Assembly (NCBI RefSeq): GCF_003350405.1
Contig: NZ_QQAW01000003.1
Location: 1 to 64,000 of the forward strand
Length of the DNA stretch: 64,000 nt
From: Gluconacetobacter liquefaciens
Lineage (GTDB): Bacteria; Pseudomonadota; Alphaproteobacteria; Acetobacterales; Acetobacteraceae
Direction of reading: 5' to 3'
The notes below the pieces were generated by a model. That model searched no databases. It had not been told where the DNA came from and saw only the letters and a program-made list of their open reading frames with translations. Below are positions 43,288 to 51,532 of the stretch, in pieces. A program made the position numbers and the translations under genes. How positions within the stretch are numbered: the stretch's first letter is position 1; each line of letters begins with the position of its first letter.

Positions 43288-44360
43288 CGGGTATGCAGAC
43301 CGAGAGCGGGGCCCCGGCCGGACTGCTCGAACGGCGGGGCGCCACGCGCACGCTCGATGGCCATGTCATCGGCTGCGTGGCGTCGCGCGACAGCAACCAG
43401 TTCGCCTTCGCCACCGCCGAGGGGGATGTGGTGCTGGCGGCGCGCGAGGATTTCGCCAACGCCGCCGCGTGGCAGGTGCAGACGGTGCATGACGGCGCGA
43501 TCCTCTGCCTGGCGCCGGACGCCGCGCCGAGCGGCTTTCTGACCGGCGGCGACGATTCCACGCTGCGCCGGATCGGCGCGGACGGCGCGGTGACCGACCT
43601 GGTGCGCGGCCGGCGCTGGATCGAGCATGTCACCACCTGGATCGACGCCAAGGGCACGCCGAAATCGGGCGTGATCGCCTTTGCCTCCGGCAAGCAGGTC
43701 GAACTGCGCGATGCTGCCGGCACGACGACGCTGAAGGTGCTGGAACATCCCTCCACCGTCAGCGGCCTGACCTTCGATGCCAAGGGCAAGCGGGTGGCGA
43801 CGTCGCACTATAACGGGGCGTCGATGTGGTTCGTACAGGCCAAGATCGACAATCCGAGGCGGCTGGACTGGAAGGGCAGCCATACCGGCATCATCATCCA
43901 TCCGGGCGGCGATGCGCTGGTGACCAGCATGCAGGAAAACGAACTGCATGGCTGGCGGCTGGCCGACGGGCACAACATGCGCATGAGCGGCTATCCGGCC
44001 AAGGTGCAGTCGATGGCGTTTTCGCGCACCGGCAAATGGCTGGTGACCAGCGGGGCGGACAGCGTGGTGATGTGGCCGTTCTTCGGCGGTGGCCCGATGG
44101 GCAAGGCACCGGTCGAACTGGCCGGAATGCCCGGCGTGATCTGCCGGCGCGTGGCGTGCCATCCGGTGCATGAGATCGTGGCCGCAGGCTTTGTCGACGG
44201 CACGATCCTGCTGGAGGATGCTGCGGCGCAGAAGGTCCTGCCGGTGCGCGATGCCGGCGGCGGGGCGATCTCGGCGCTGGCCTTCAGCCCCGACGGCACC
44301 GGCCTGGCATTCGGGACCGAGGATGGCGCGATCGGGATCGTGGATCTGGCAGCCCGCTAG
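43284..44360 (+). CDS. WD40 repeat protein coupled to the COG0523 GTPase
   Basis: A 358-residue predicted beta-propeller. Repeats are visible as GHVIGCVASRDSNQFAFATAEGDV, STVSGLTFDAKGKRVATSHYNGASMW, AKVQSMAFSRTGKWLVTSGADSVVMW and ISALAFSPDGTGLAFGTEDGAIGIVD. Such propellers act as protein-binding scaffolds. The ATG overlaps the GTPase stop by 4 bp, so co-translation is likely. It may present client proteins or regulate the GTPase; this is inference from adjacency only. A terminator follows at 44371. Confidence 0.85.
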   Translation: MTGMQTESGAPAGLLERRGATRTLDGHVIGCVASRDSNQFAFATAEGDVVLAAREDFANAAAWQVQTVHDGAILCLAPDAAPSGFLTGGDDSTLRRIGADGAVTDLVRGRRWIEHVTTWIDAKGTPKSGVIAFASGKQVELRDAAGTTTLKVLEHPSTVSGLTFDAKGKRVATSHYNGASMWFVQAKIDNPRRLDWKGSHTGIIIHPGGDALVTSMQENELHGWRLADGHNMRMSGYPAKVQSMAFSRTGKWLVTSGADSVVMWPFFGGGPMGKAPVELAGMPGVICRRVACHPVHEIVAAGFVDGTILLEDAAAQKVLPVRDAGGGAISALAFSPDGTGLAFGTEDGAIGIVDLAAR

Positions 44361-44370
44361 AGGCTGTTGG

Positions 44371-44404
44371 GCGTGCCCGCTGGCAAGCGGGCGCGCCTCT
44401 TTTC
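44371..44404 (+). terminator. Hairpin terminator between converging genes
   Basis: GCGTGCCCGC pairs with GCGGGCGCGC (one wobble) around a TGGCAA loop and is followed by CTCTTTTC. It ends the GTPase-WD40 unit and lies 20 bp beyond the converging CLC gene's stop. Confidence 0.7.
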
Positions 44405-44416
44405 AGCGTCCCTCGT

Positions 44417-45823
44417 TCACGAAGCGCGTTCGCCGCTGGTCGGGGCGGGCAAGGCGGTGCCCCCCTCGGGTTTCGGCGCTTCGGCCGGCGGCGCCTGTTC
44501 CACCACCGAGAGGAATTTCTCGGCCAGTGCGCTATAGAGCGAGCGGGAGCAGATCATGCGGGAGACGGCATAGGCGAGGAACGACGTGGCGAGCAGCGCC
44601 AGCGTCACCTGCTGGTTGTCCGACATCTCCATCACGATCACGCTCGCCGTCAGCGGCGCCTGCACCACGGCCGAGAAATAGGCCACGGTGCCCAGAAGGA
44701 CCACCGCGCCGGGCGTGGTGTGCGGCAGGAACTGCGCGACCCAGCCGCCGATGCCCGCCCCGATGGCCAGAGACGGCGCGAACAGCCCGCCCGGAATGCC
44801 CGAACAGTATGATACGATGGTGGCAATGTATTTCAGGATGAAGAACGAGGCCGGATAGCTTGTCTGCCCGGCGATGATCTCGCGCGCCTGAAGATAGCCC
44901 GTGCCGTAGGTGATCCCGCCCGAAGCGATCCCGAGAATGGCCAGCACCAGGCCGCAGCTCGCGGCGAAGGCGATCGGCCGGCGGACCACGAACCGGCCAA
45001 GGATGCCCGGCAGGCCATGCTGCGAGGTCCGGATCAGGATGGCCGAAAACACACCGCCGCTGATGCCGCCCAGAATGCCGCAGGTCAGCACCGCCATCCA
45101 GCTTATGCCGATCGGGACGACGACGTCGGTATGGCCGAAATAGGTGTAATTGCCGACCAGCGCGATGGCGGTGACACCCGACAGGATCACGCCGGTCAGC
45201 ATCGTGCCGCTGGTGCGCTGTTCGAAGGAATGGCTCAGTTCCTCGATCGCGAACACGATGCCGCCCAGCGGCGTATTGAAGGCCGCCGATACGCCGGACG
45301 CCCCGCCGGCCAGGATCAGTCCGCGCCGGACGCTGACCGTGGACAGGTTAAGCCACCGCCCGAAATTATGCATGATGGCCGCACCGACCTGTACCGTCGG
45401 CCCTTCGCGCCCGATCGAGGCACCGGCCAGCAGGCCCAGCGTGGTCAGCAGGATCTTACCGAAGGCGATACGCAGCGACAGCAGCCGGTCGACGATGGTG
45501 AAATTTTCCAGATGCAGGGCGGCGATCGTCTGCGGAATGCCCGAACCCTGGGCACCGCGGAACCACGTCCGCGTCAGCCAGGTCGACAGGGCCAGCCCGG
45601 CGGGTGTCAGCGCCAGCATGATCCACGGGTCCCACGCGATCAGCCGGGTCCGGAGCGCGGCCGCGCTATCCGCCGCCGTCGCGAAGCCGACCGCCACCAC
45701 GCCGACCAGCACCGCGGCCGCCCAGTAGACGATCTTGCGGCGCCATTGCGCGGTCGTGACCCGGGCGGAACGGCGCAGATGTCGCATATGACGGATGCGC
45801 AGCTCGGTCAGGTCGGTTTTCAT
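44417..45823 (-). CDS. CLC-family chloride channel/H+ antiporter
   Basis: A 468-residue membrane protein with about 16-18 helices. Selectivity motifs are G93-S-G-I-P97, GREGP (138-142, gating glutamate E140) and GGLFAPS near 370. The pair GIVFAIEELSHSF carries the internal proton-glutamate position, so the protein is more like a Cl-/H+ exchanger (ClcA type) than a pure channel. The C-terminus is short, without CBS domains. It functions in acid resistance or anion balance in relatives. It lies on the minus strand beside two metal-cation exporters. Confidence 0.92.
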   Translation of the reverse strand: MKTDLTELRIRHMRHLRRSARVTTAQWRRKIVYWAAAVLVGVVAVGFATAADSAAALRTRLIAWDPWIMLALTPAGLALSTWLTRTWFRGAQGSGIPQTIAALHLENFTIVDRLLSLRIAFGKILLTTLGLLAGASIGREGPTVQVGAAIMHNFGRWLNLSTVSVRRGLILAGGASGVSAAFNTPLGGIVFAIEELSHSFEQRTSGTMLTGVILSGVTAIALVGNYTYFGHTDVVVPIGISWMAVLTCGILGGISGGVFSAILIRTSQHGLPGILGRFVVRRPIAFAASCGLVLAILGIASGGITYGTGYLQAREIIAGQTSYPASFFILKYIATIVSYCSGIPGGLFAPSLAIGAGIGGWVAQFLPHTTPGAVVLLGTVAYFSAVVQAPLTASVIVMEMSDNQQVTLALLATSFLAYAVSRMICSRSLYSALAEKFLSVVEQAPPAEAPKPEGGTALPAPTSGERAS

Positions 45824-45981
45824 CGTCGGGCGTCCAGGACAGTAGCTTCCCCGAACCTTATCGGAGAGGCGATGGCGATTACGTACCGCCCTTTACTCCG
45901 TATATGTCGGCCGTTTCCATAGGAACCGTGTCCTTATCCGCGACCGGAGAGGGAGGCTGTGTTGTCATCGACACAAGGGAA

Positions 45982-46893
45982 CTAGCGCGGGATCGCGATC
46001 CCGCAATGCTTGGCCTTGCGTTCCGGTTCGACATGGATGTGGATCAGGGCCTCGCCGACGCGCGCGCGCAGCGCGGCCTCGATCCGGTCGCAGATATCGT
46101 GCGCGGCATCCACGCTCATGCCACCGGGCACGACGAGGTGAAATTCCACGAAGGCCATGGCGCCGACGATCCGGGCGCGCAGATCGTGCGCCTCGATCGC
46201 GCCGTGTCCGCTGGCGGCGATGACCTGGCGGATCGTCTCCAGCGTCTCGGCGGCGGGGGCTTCGTCCATCAGGCCGGCGATGGATTCGCGCATCATGCCC
46301 CAGCCCACCCGCAGCACATTCAGCGCGATCAGCCCCGCCAGCAGCGGGTCGATCCACGGCCAGCCTGTCAGCGGAATCAGGATGAAGCCGCCCACCAGCC
46401 CGACAGTGGTCCAGACATCGGACATGACATGCTGGCCGGCCGCGATCAGGGTAGGCGAGCGTTTCGCGCGCCCCGCCCGCAGCAACACCAGCGCCCACGC
46501 CAGGTTCAGCACACCGGCCGAACCGTTCAGCGCGATGCCCAGCAGCGGCGCGTCGGGCAGGCTGGGATGCTGCCAGTCGATCCAGGCCTCGCGGCCGATG
46601 ACGAAGGCCGTGACCAGCACCAGCACGCCCTCGGCCACGGCCGAGAGATATTCGGCCTTGTAATGGCCGTAGGTATGGTTCTCGTCCGCCGGCAGGCTGG
46701 CGATATGCAGCGCCCACAGGCCCGTTAGGGCGGCCACGACATTGATGATCGTCTCGACCGCATCGGAATAGAGTGCGATCGAACCGGTGACGCGCCACGC
46801 CGCGTATTTCAGGCCCAGTGCCGCGATGCTGACGCCAAGACTGGTCCAGGCCAGCGCGGTCTTGCTGATGTCGGGTGTCCTGATCTCGGGCAT
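45982..46893 (-). CDS. Cation diffusion facilitator family transporter
   Basis: A 303-residue CDF protein with six helices. Helix 2 carries SIALYSDAVETIINVVAALTGL and helix 5 QHVMSDVWTTVGLVGGF with an H-x-x-x-D metal site. A cytoplasmic domain (EAHDLRARIVGAMAFVEFHLVVPG and the closing HIHVEPE) is present. It uses proton exchange to export Zn, Fe or related divalent ions. The specific metal cannot be told. Its start is 4 bp from the stop of the upstream CDF gene, so the pair forms an operon of two exporters. Confidence 0.92.
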   Translation of the reverse strand: MPEIRTPDISKTALAWTSLGVSIAALGLKYAAWRVTGSIALYSDAVETIINVVAALTGLWALHIASLPADENHTYGHYKAEYLSAVAEGVLVLVTAFVIGREAWIDWQHPSLPDAPLLGIALNGSAGVLNLAWALVLLRAGRAKRSPTLIAAGQHVMSDVWTTVGLVGGFILIPLTGWPWIDPLLAGLIALNVLRVGWGMMRESIAGLMDEAPAAETLETIRQVIAASGHGAIEAHDLRARIVGAMAFVEFHLVVPGGMSVDAAHDICDRIEAALRARVGEALIHIHVEPERKAKHCGIAIPR

Positions 46894-46897
46894 GGGG

Positions 46898-47935
46898 TCA
46901 GGGTACGTTCGCGTCGGCCAGCACGCAGCGGGTGGCGTAGGACAGGGTCTCGATCTGGAAGGTCGGGTGGCCGATGCTGAAGCGGGTGCGCAACGTGTCG
47001 GTCGCGTCGCTCAACAGCGTATCGTCGGCCGGGGTGGCGCAGACCAGATGGACGGTCAATGCGGTCTCGGTGGTGCTGATCGGCCAGATATGCAGGTCGT
47101 GCAGGTCCTCCACGCCCGGCAGGGCACGCAGATAGGCTTCCACGCCCGTGCGGTCGATGCTGCGGGGCACGCGGTCCAGCGCCATGTCCAGCGAATCGCG
47201 CAGCAGCGACCACGTGCCGGCGACGATGGCGCAGGACAGCGCCAGGCCCACGATCGGGTCCAGCCGGACCCAGCCGGTATAGTAGATGACCGCCCCCGCG
47301 ACGACGACGCCGGCCGACATCACCGTATCGGCCAGCATGTGCAGGAAGGCGCCGCGAATGTTCAGGTCGTCGCCGCCATGGGCGAACAGCAGAGTCGTCG
47401 CACCATTGACCACGATGCCCCCCGCCGCCACGGCCATGACCGTGCCACCCGGAACGGCCGTGGGTTCGATCAGGCGCAGGATCGATTCCCAGACGATGCC
47501 GCCGGTCACCAGCAGCAGCGCCACGGCATTGCCCAGCGCCGCGAGGATCGAGGACCGCCGCAGCCCGTAGGTAAATTCGGCACTGGGCGCGCGCTTCGAC
47601 AGCGTATGCGCCAGCCACGCCGCCGCCAGTGCCAGCACGTCGGACAGGTTGTGCCCCGCATCGGCCAGCAGGGCCAGCGCGTGGGAGGTAACGCCCCAGG
47701 CGGCCTCGGCGATCACATAGACAAGGTTGAGCCCGATCCCCCAGGCGAAGGCGGCGCCGAACGACGCGGGCGCATGGACATGCCCATGCCCGTGATGTCC
47801 ATGATGGTCATGGTCATGGTCATGGTCATGGTCATGGTCATGGTCATGGTCATGGTCATGGTCATGGTTGCAGGCGTGCGCCCCGTTCGGCCCGGCATGC
47901 CCGTGCGCGGATGAGGAATCGTGCGAATGGGCCAT
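46898..47935 (-). CDS. CDF family transporter with an N-terminal His-Asp repeat (CzcD/DmeF-like)
   Basis: A 345-residue cation exporter. The first 60 residues are metal-binding low-complexity sequence: MAHSHDSSSAHGHAGPNG, then about ten tandem His-Asp pairs, then HHGHHGHGHVH. Six helices follow, with helix 2 ALLADAGHNLSDVLALAAAWLA (H-x-x-x-D) and helix 5 AFLHMLADTVMSAGVV, both typical of CzcD-like proteins. The C-terminal domain contains LHDLHIWPISTTETALTVHL. The acid and imidazole run suggests binding of Zn, Co or Ni. I chose ATG 47935 with GAGGAG upstream. The downstream CDF gene is adjacent. Confidence 0.92.
   Translation of the reverse strand: MAHSHDSSSAHGHAGPNGAHACNHDHDHDHDHDHDHDHDHDHDHHGHHGHGHVHAPASFGAAFAWGIGLNLVYVIAEAAWGVTSHALALLADAGHNLSDVLALAAAWLAHTLSKRAPSAEFTYGLRRSSILAALGNAVALLLVTGGIVWESILRLIEPTAVPGGTVMAVAAGGIVVNGATTLLFAHGGDDLNIRGAFLHMLADTVMSAGVVVAGAVIYYTGWVRLDPIVGLALSCAIVAGTWSLLRDSLDMALDRVPRSIDRTGVEAYLRALPGVEDLHDLHIWPISTTETALTVHLVCATPADDTLLSDATDTLRTRFSIGHPTFQIETLSYATRCVLADANVP
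47804..47866. repeat. Hexanucleotide tandem repeat (ATGGTC) about ten units
   Basis: Ten ATGGTC units in a row encode the alternating His-Asp run of the CDF protein on the minus strand. Because each unit is six bases, gains or losses by slippage add or remove His-Asp pairs without shifting the frame. Confidence 0.9.
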
Positions 47936-48110
47936 GGATGCAGGTTCTCCTCGAACGGCGGCTCTCTCTATCAGAAGCATTGCGCCGGGGGCCAGTCCCG
48001 CGTTCTTTCGTCATGGCAACCGGTCGTGATAAGGCACGGCGCATGGTTGCCGGTCGCTCCGGCCGCCTTTGTACACTCCCGTAATCCCGCAAACGGATGC
48101 TCCGCCCCGC

Positions 48111-49796
48111 ATGATCCGATTGACCGAAATCAGGCTTCCTCTCGACCATCAGCCCGACGCGCTGATGGCGGAAATCGTGCGCCGGCTGGGCATCGCGGGC
48201 GAAGACCTGCTGAACCATACGATCTTCCGTCGCGGTTACGACGCGCGGCGACGAGCGGCGATCACGCTGGTCTATACGGTCGATTGCGCGGTACGGAACG
48301 AGCACGCCGTCCTGGCGCGGCTGGCCGGCACGCCGCATGTCGGCGTCGCGCCCGACACCGAATATCATTTCGTCCTGCGCGACGGCGCGGATTTTGCCGA
48401 CCGGCTGGGTTATCGCCGCCCGGTGGTGATCGGGGCAGGGCCGTGCGGCCTGCTGGCCGGGCTGCTGCTGGCACAGATGGGCCTGCGCCCGCTGATCCTG
48501 GAACGGGGCAAGGTGGTGCGCGAGCGCACCGTCGATACCTTCGCGCTGTGGCGTAAATCGGTGCTGACGCCCGAGAGCAACGTGCAGTTCGGCGAAGGCG
48601 GTGCCGGCACGTTCTCCGACGGCAAATTATACAGCCAGGTCAGCGATCCGCGCCATTACGGGCGCAAGGTGCTGCATGAATTCGTCAAGGCGGGCGCGCC
48701 GGAAGAGATCCTGTATCTCTCCAAACCGCATATCGGCACCTTTCGCCTTGTGTCGATGGTCGAGCATATCCGCGCCGAGATCGAGGCGCTGGGCGGCACC
48801 TACCGGTTCGATACCCGCGTCGAGGATATCCTGCTGGCCACCGATGAAACGGGCGCGCGACGGGTCGCGGGGCTGCGCCTGGCCGATGGCGAGGAGATCG
48901 CGGCCGATCATGTCGTGCTCGCGGTCGGCCACAGCGCGCGCGATACGTTCACGATGCTGCATGGCCATGGCGTGGCGATGGAGGCCAAGCCCTTTTCAAT
49001 CGGCGTGCGGATCGAACATCCGCAGTCGGTGATCGACGCAGCACGGTTCGGCGCGCAGGCGGGCAATCCGCTGCTGGGGGCGGCAGATTATCGGCTGGTG
49101 CATCATGCATCCAATGGGCGCGCGGTCTATTCCTTCTGCATGTGCCCCGGCGGCACGGTGGTGGCCGCGACCTCGGAGGAAGGGCGCGTGGTCACCAACG
49201 GCATGAGCCAATATTCCCGTGCCGAGCGCAACGCCAATGCCGGGATCGTGGTCGGCGTGACGCCCGAGGCCGACTACCCCGGCGGCCCGCTGGCCGGCAT
49301 CGCCTTCCAGCGGCATTGGGAGCGTCAGGCGTTTCTCGCGGGCGGGGGCAACTACCGCGCACCCGCGCAGCGTGTCGGCGACTTCCTCGCCGGCCGGCCC
49401 TCCACCCATCTCGGCACGGTCGAGCCCAGTTATCGCCCCGGCGTCACGCCGACCGACCTCGCCACCTGCCTGCCGGATTTCGTGGTGTTGGCGATGCGTG
49501 AGGCACTGGCCGCATTCGGCGGACAGCTTGACGGGTTCGACATGGCGGACGCGGTGCTGACGGGGGTGGAAACCCGCACATCCTCGCCACTGCGCATCCC
49601 GCGCGGCCCCGACGGGCAATGCACCAACGTCGCCGGCCTGTATCCGGCGGGCGAGGGGGCGGGCTATGCCGGTGGCATCCTGTCGGCGGCCATCGACGGC
49701 ATCCGCGTGGCCGAAGCCGTAGCCCTGACCATGGCGGGCCGGCCAGTGGACGGGCTAATCCGCCAGACCATGACCCGCGCTGCCCAGGCCCAGTAG
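48111..49796 (+). CDS. FAD-dependent oxidoreductase, COG2509 type
   Basis: A 561-residue flavoprotein. The first 100 residues form an unrecognised alpha/beta domain seen in this family (MIRLTEIRLPLDHQPDALMA...). Then RRPVVIGAGPCGLLAGLLLAQMG supplies the FAD Rossmann motif. Further family segments are SNVQFGEGGAGTFSDGKLYS, GGTVVAATSEEGRVVTNGMS and GLYPAGEGAGYAGGILSAAIDGIRVAEA. Members are uncharacterised NAD(P)/FAD dehydrogenases. I chose ATG 48111; an upstream TTG at 48069 adds 14 residues without support. It stands alone on the plus strand. Confidence 0.88.
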   Translation: MIRLTEIRLPLDHQPDALMAEIVRRLGIAGEDLLNHTIFRRGYDARRRAAITLVYTVDCAVRNEHAVLARLAGTPHVGVAPDTEYHFVLRDGADFADRLGYRRPVVIGAGPCGLLAGLLLAQMGLRPLILERGKVVRERTVDTFALWRKSVLTPESNVQFGEGGAGTFSDGKLYSQVSDPRHYGRKVLHEFVKAGAPEEILYLSKPHIGTFRLVSMVEHIRAEIEALGGTYRFDTRVEDILLATDETGARRVAGLRLADGEEIAADHVVLAVGHSARDTFTMLHGHGVAMEAKPFSIGVRIEHPQSVIDAARFGAQAGNPLLGAADYRLVHHASNGRAVYSFCMCPGGTVVAATSEEGRVVTNGMSQYSRAERNANAGIVVGVTPEADYPGGPLAGIAFQRHWERQAFLAGGGNYRAPAQRVGDFLAGRPSTHLGTVEPSYRPGVTPTDLATCLPDFVVLAMREALAAFGGQLDGFDMADAVLTGVETRTSSPLRIPRGPDGQCTNVAGLYPAGEGAGYAGGILSAAIDGIRVAEAVALTMAGRPVDGLIRQTMTRAAQAQ

Positions 49797-49832
49797 TCTT
49801 CCCGCCTGACCGACGAAGGGTGCGTAGATCGG

Positions 49833-51125
49833 CTATTTCCCGAACCGGCGTTGTAACAGGAAGAGATGCACCGCCGGCCAGAAACTGAGAATGGCGGCCA
49901 CCAGCAGCGACATGCGCAGGGCATCGGCACCGAAATGCGGTGTCAGCATATCGCTGATCCATCCGAAGAGCGGTGGGCCAAGCCCGATGCCGATCGCATT
50001 GGCCAGTAGCGCGTACATCCCCACCGCGGCTGCCCGGCGATGCGCCGGAACCACGCTGGGGATCGCCCCGTAAATCGGCCCGGTGCACAGGGCCGAAAGC
50101 GTCGATGTCAGCACCAGCATCGTCAGCGACAGATCAAGTGAATGCGTCAGCACCTGGATGACCTGAAACGGTTGGGCAATGAGATAGGCCCAGAAGGCAA
50201 ACCGCATCGCTCCACGAAAACCGAAGCGTGATGCCACGCGGTCGGCAATCGGGCCGCCGAGAAACGTCCCGACCACGCTTGCGATCCCGATACCGATGCC
50301 GAACCATGCGCCAGCCTGGCCAGATGACAGGCCAAATGACCGCATATAGAAGGAAACGCCCCACAAGGTGACGCCGTAGGTCACGACCTGACTGGTGACA
50401 CCATACAGCAGCAGGTCGCGCAACGGCCGGTTGGCGAGCAATGCGCGCCACGATTCCGCATTTCGCGCGACATGCGGCAGGCGCGGTTCGCGGACGAAAA
50501 GAACCATCAGGATCGCAACCGGAATCCCTGCCAGCCCGACTGCCGTAAATGTCATGCGCCAGCCGACATGCTCCACCAGCCAGCCGCCCCCTGCCAGCCC
50601 GATGATGTATCCAAGATAGGATATCCCATAGGCAATCGAAAACGACGTGCTGCGCTTCTCGGCAGTCGAATAAGCCGCATTCAACGCGGCGGATGAGGGC
50701 GAGAACGCAGCCTGCCCCAACCCCACGCACACACGGGCGGCCGCCATGCTGGCGATGCCATGCGTGCGCCCCATCAGGGCGGTTGCGACACTCCACAGCG
50801 CAATGCCGAACGACGCCATGCGCGCCGCAAACCCTCGATCGGAAATCAGCGCGAACGGCAGGATCATCACGCCGTAGAGCAATGCGAAGGCGGTCCCTCC
50901 CAGCAGCCCCACCGTGGCATCCGATAGATGCAGATCGTGCTTGATCGCATCATTTGCCGTTGAGAACACGAACCGATCGATGAAATCGAGCATACCCGCG
51001 ACACCGAGCAGCAGGATGACAACAGGTGACCAGCCACGCTTGCCCAGATTGCCCTCTGGCCTCGTTCCGCTCATGCCCGACGCCTGAACGCCCAGAATGT
51101 GTAGTGTGTCATCAAATGCTTCCAT
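49833..51125 (-). CDS. Major facilitator superfamily transporter
   Basis: A 430-residue protein with twelve predicted helices. The loop-2 motif is LISDRGFAARMASFGIALWS (D-R-G variant) and helix 4 has VGLGQAAFSPSSAALNAAYST. The fold and GWRMTFTAVGLAGIPVAI segment resemble spinster-like or sugar-acid exporters often seen in alphaproteobacteria. The substrate is unknown. The first Met (51125) has no good ribosome site; ATG 51074 (MSGTRPEGN) is a plausible alternative start. It is tail-to-tail with the FAD protein gene. Confidence 0.88.
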   Translation of the reverse strand: MEAFDDTLHILGVQASGMSGTRPEGNLGKRGWSPVVILLLGVAGMLDFIDRFVFSTANDAIKHDLHLSDATVGLLGGTAFALLYGVMILPFALISDRGFAARMASFGIALWSVATALMGRTHGIASMAAARVCVGLGQAAFSPSSAALNAAYSTAEKRSTSFSIAYGISYLGYIIGLAGGGWLVEHVGWRMTFTAVGLAGIPVAILMVLFVREPRLPHVARNAESWRALLANRPLRDLLLYGVTSQVVTYGVTLWGVSFYMRSFGLSSGQAGAWFGIGIGIASVVGTFLGGPIADRVASRFGFRGAMRFAFWAYLIAQPFQVIQVLTHSLDLSLTMLVLTSTLSALCTGPIYGAIPSVVPAHRRAAAVGMYALLANAIGIGLGPPLFGWISDMLTPHFGADALRMSLLVAAILSFWPAVHLFLLQRRFGK

Positions 51126-51532
51126 TTTTGTGCACGGTCTCAACCCGTAGCACAGCCGGGAAAGCTACGGACAATCTGCCATGGACCGTGTTCCATGCTC
51201 GACATCGCTACGTTGCGTGTCGTCGGACAGAGGTGGACGATATCAACATCCTCTGCATAGACTTCTGGCGGTTTTCTCCCACTTACTGTCGATAAAGCTC
51301 ACGGAAGGAGAGGCGTCCCGTCCTCCCTGTCCTCGCGATAGGATTATGAGAATTATGGTGCATGGCCTTTCATCGCCCCTCGCGTATCCACCGATGGAAA
51401 TAGCCTTGCATGGTTGTGAAGGCGGGAAATTGCCACGGTCGCCAACGGCGACATGTGGGGAGCAGTCTGTTAGATGTTGGGGTAGGATCGCCCCCAAATG
51501 ACGGTGCCGGGGACGATAGAGGAGCATACCGA
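51126..51532. other. Intergenic region before oligoendopeptidase F
   Basis: About 400 bases between divergent genes. Small open frames at 51181-51501 have no ribosome site and atypical composition, so I call none. An AT-rich patch around 51240-51300 may contain promoters for either neighbour. Confidence 0.4.

Noticed and set aside
47804-47866. Regular short repeats resembling a CRISPR array
   Set aside because: The units are six bases, contiguous and without spacers, and encode a His-Asp run inside a transporter gene.
51181-51501. 106-codon frame in the gap before pepF
   Set aside because: No ribosome site and mixed, Cys/Arg/Pro-rich composition unlike the neighbouring proteins.
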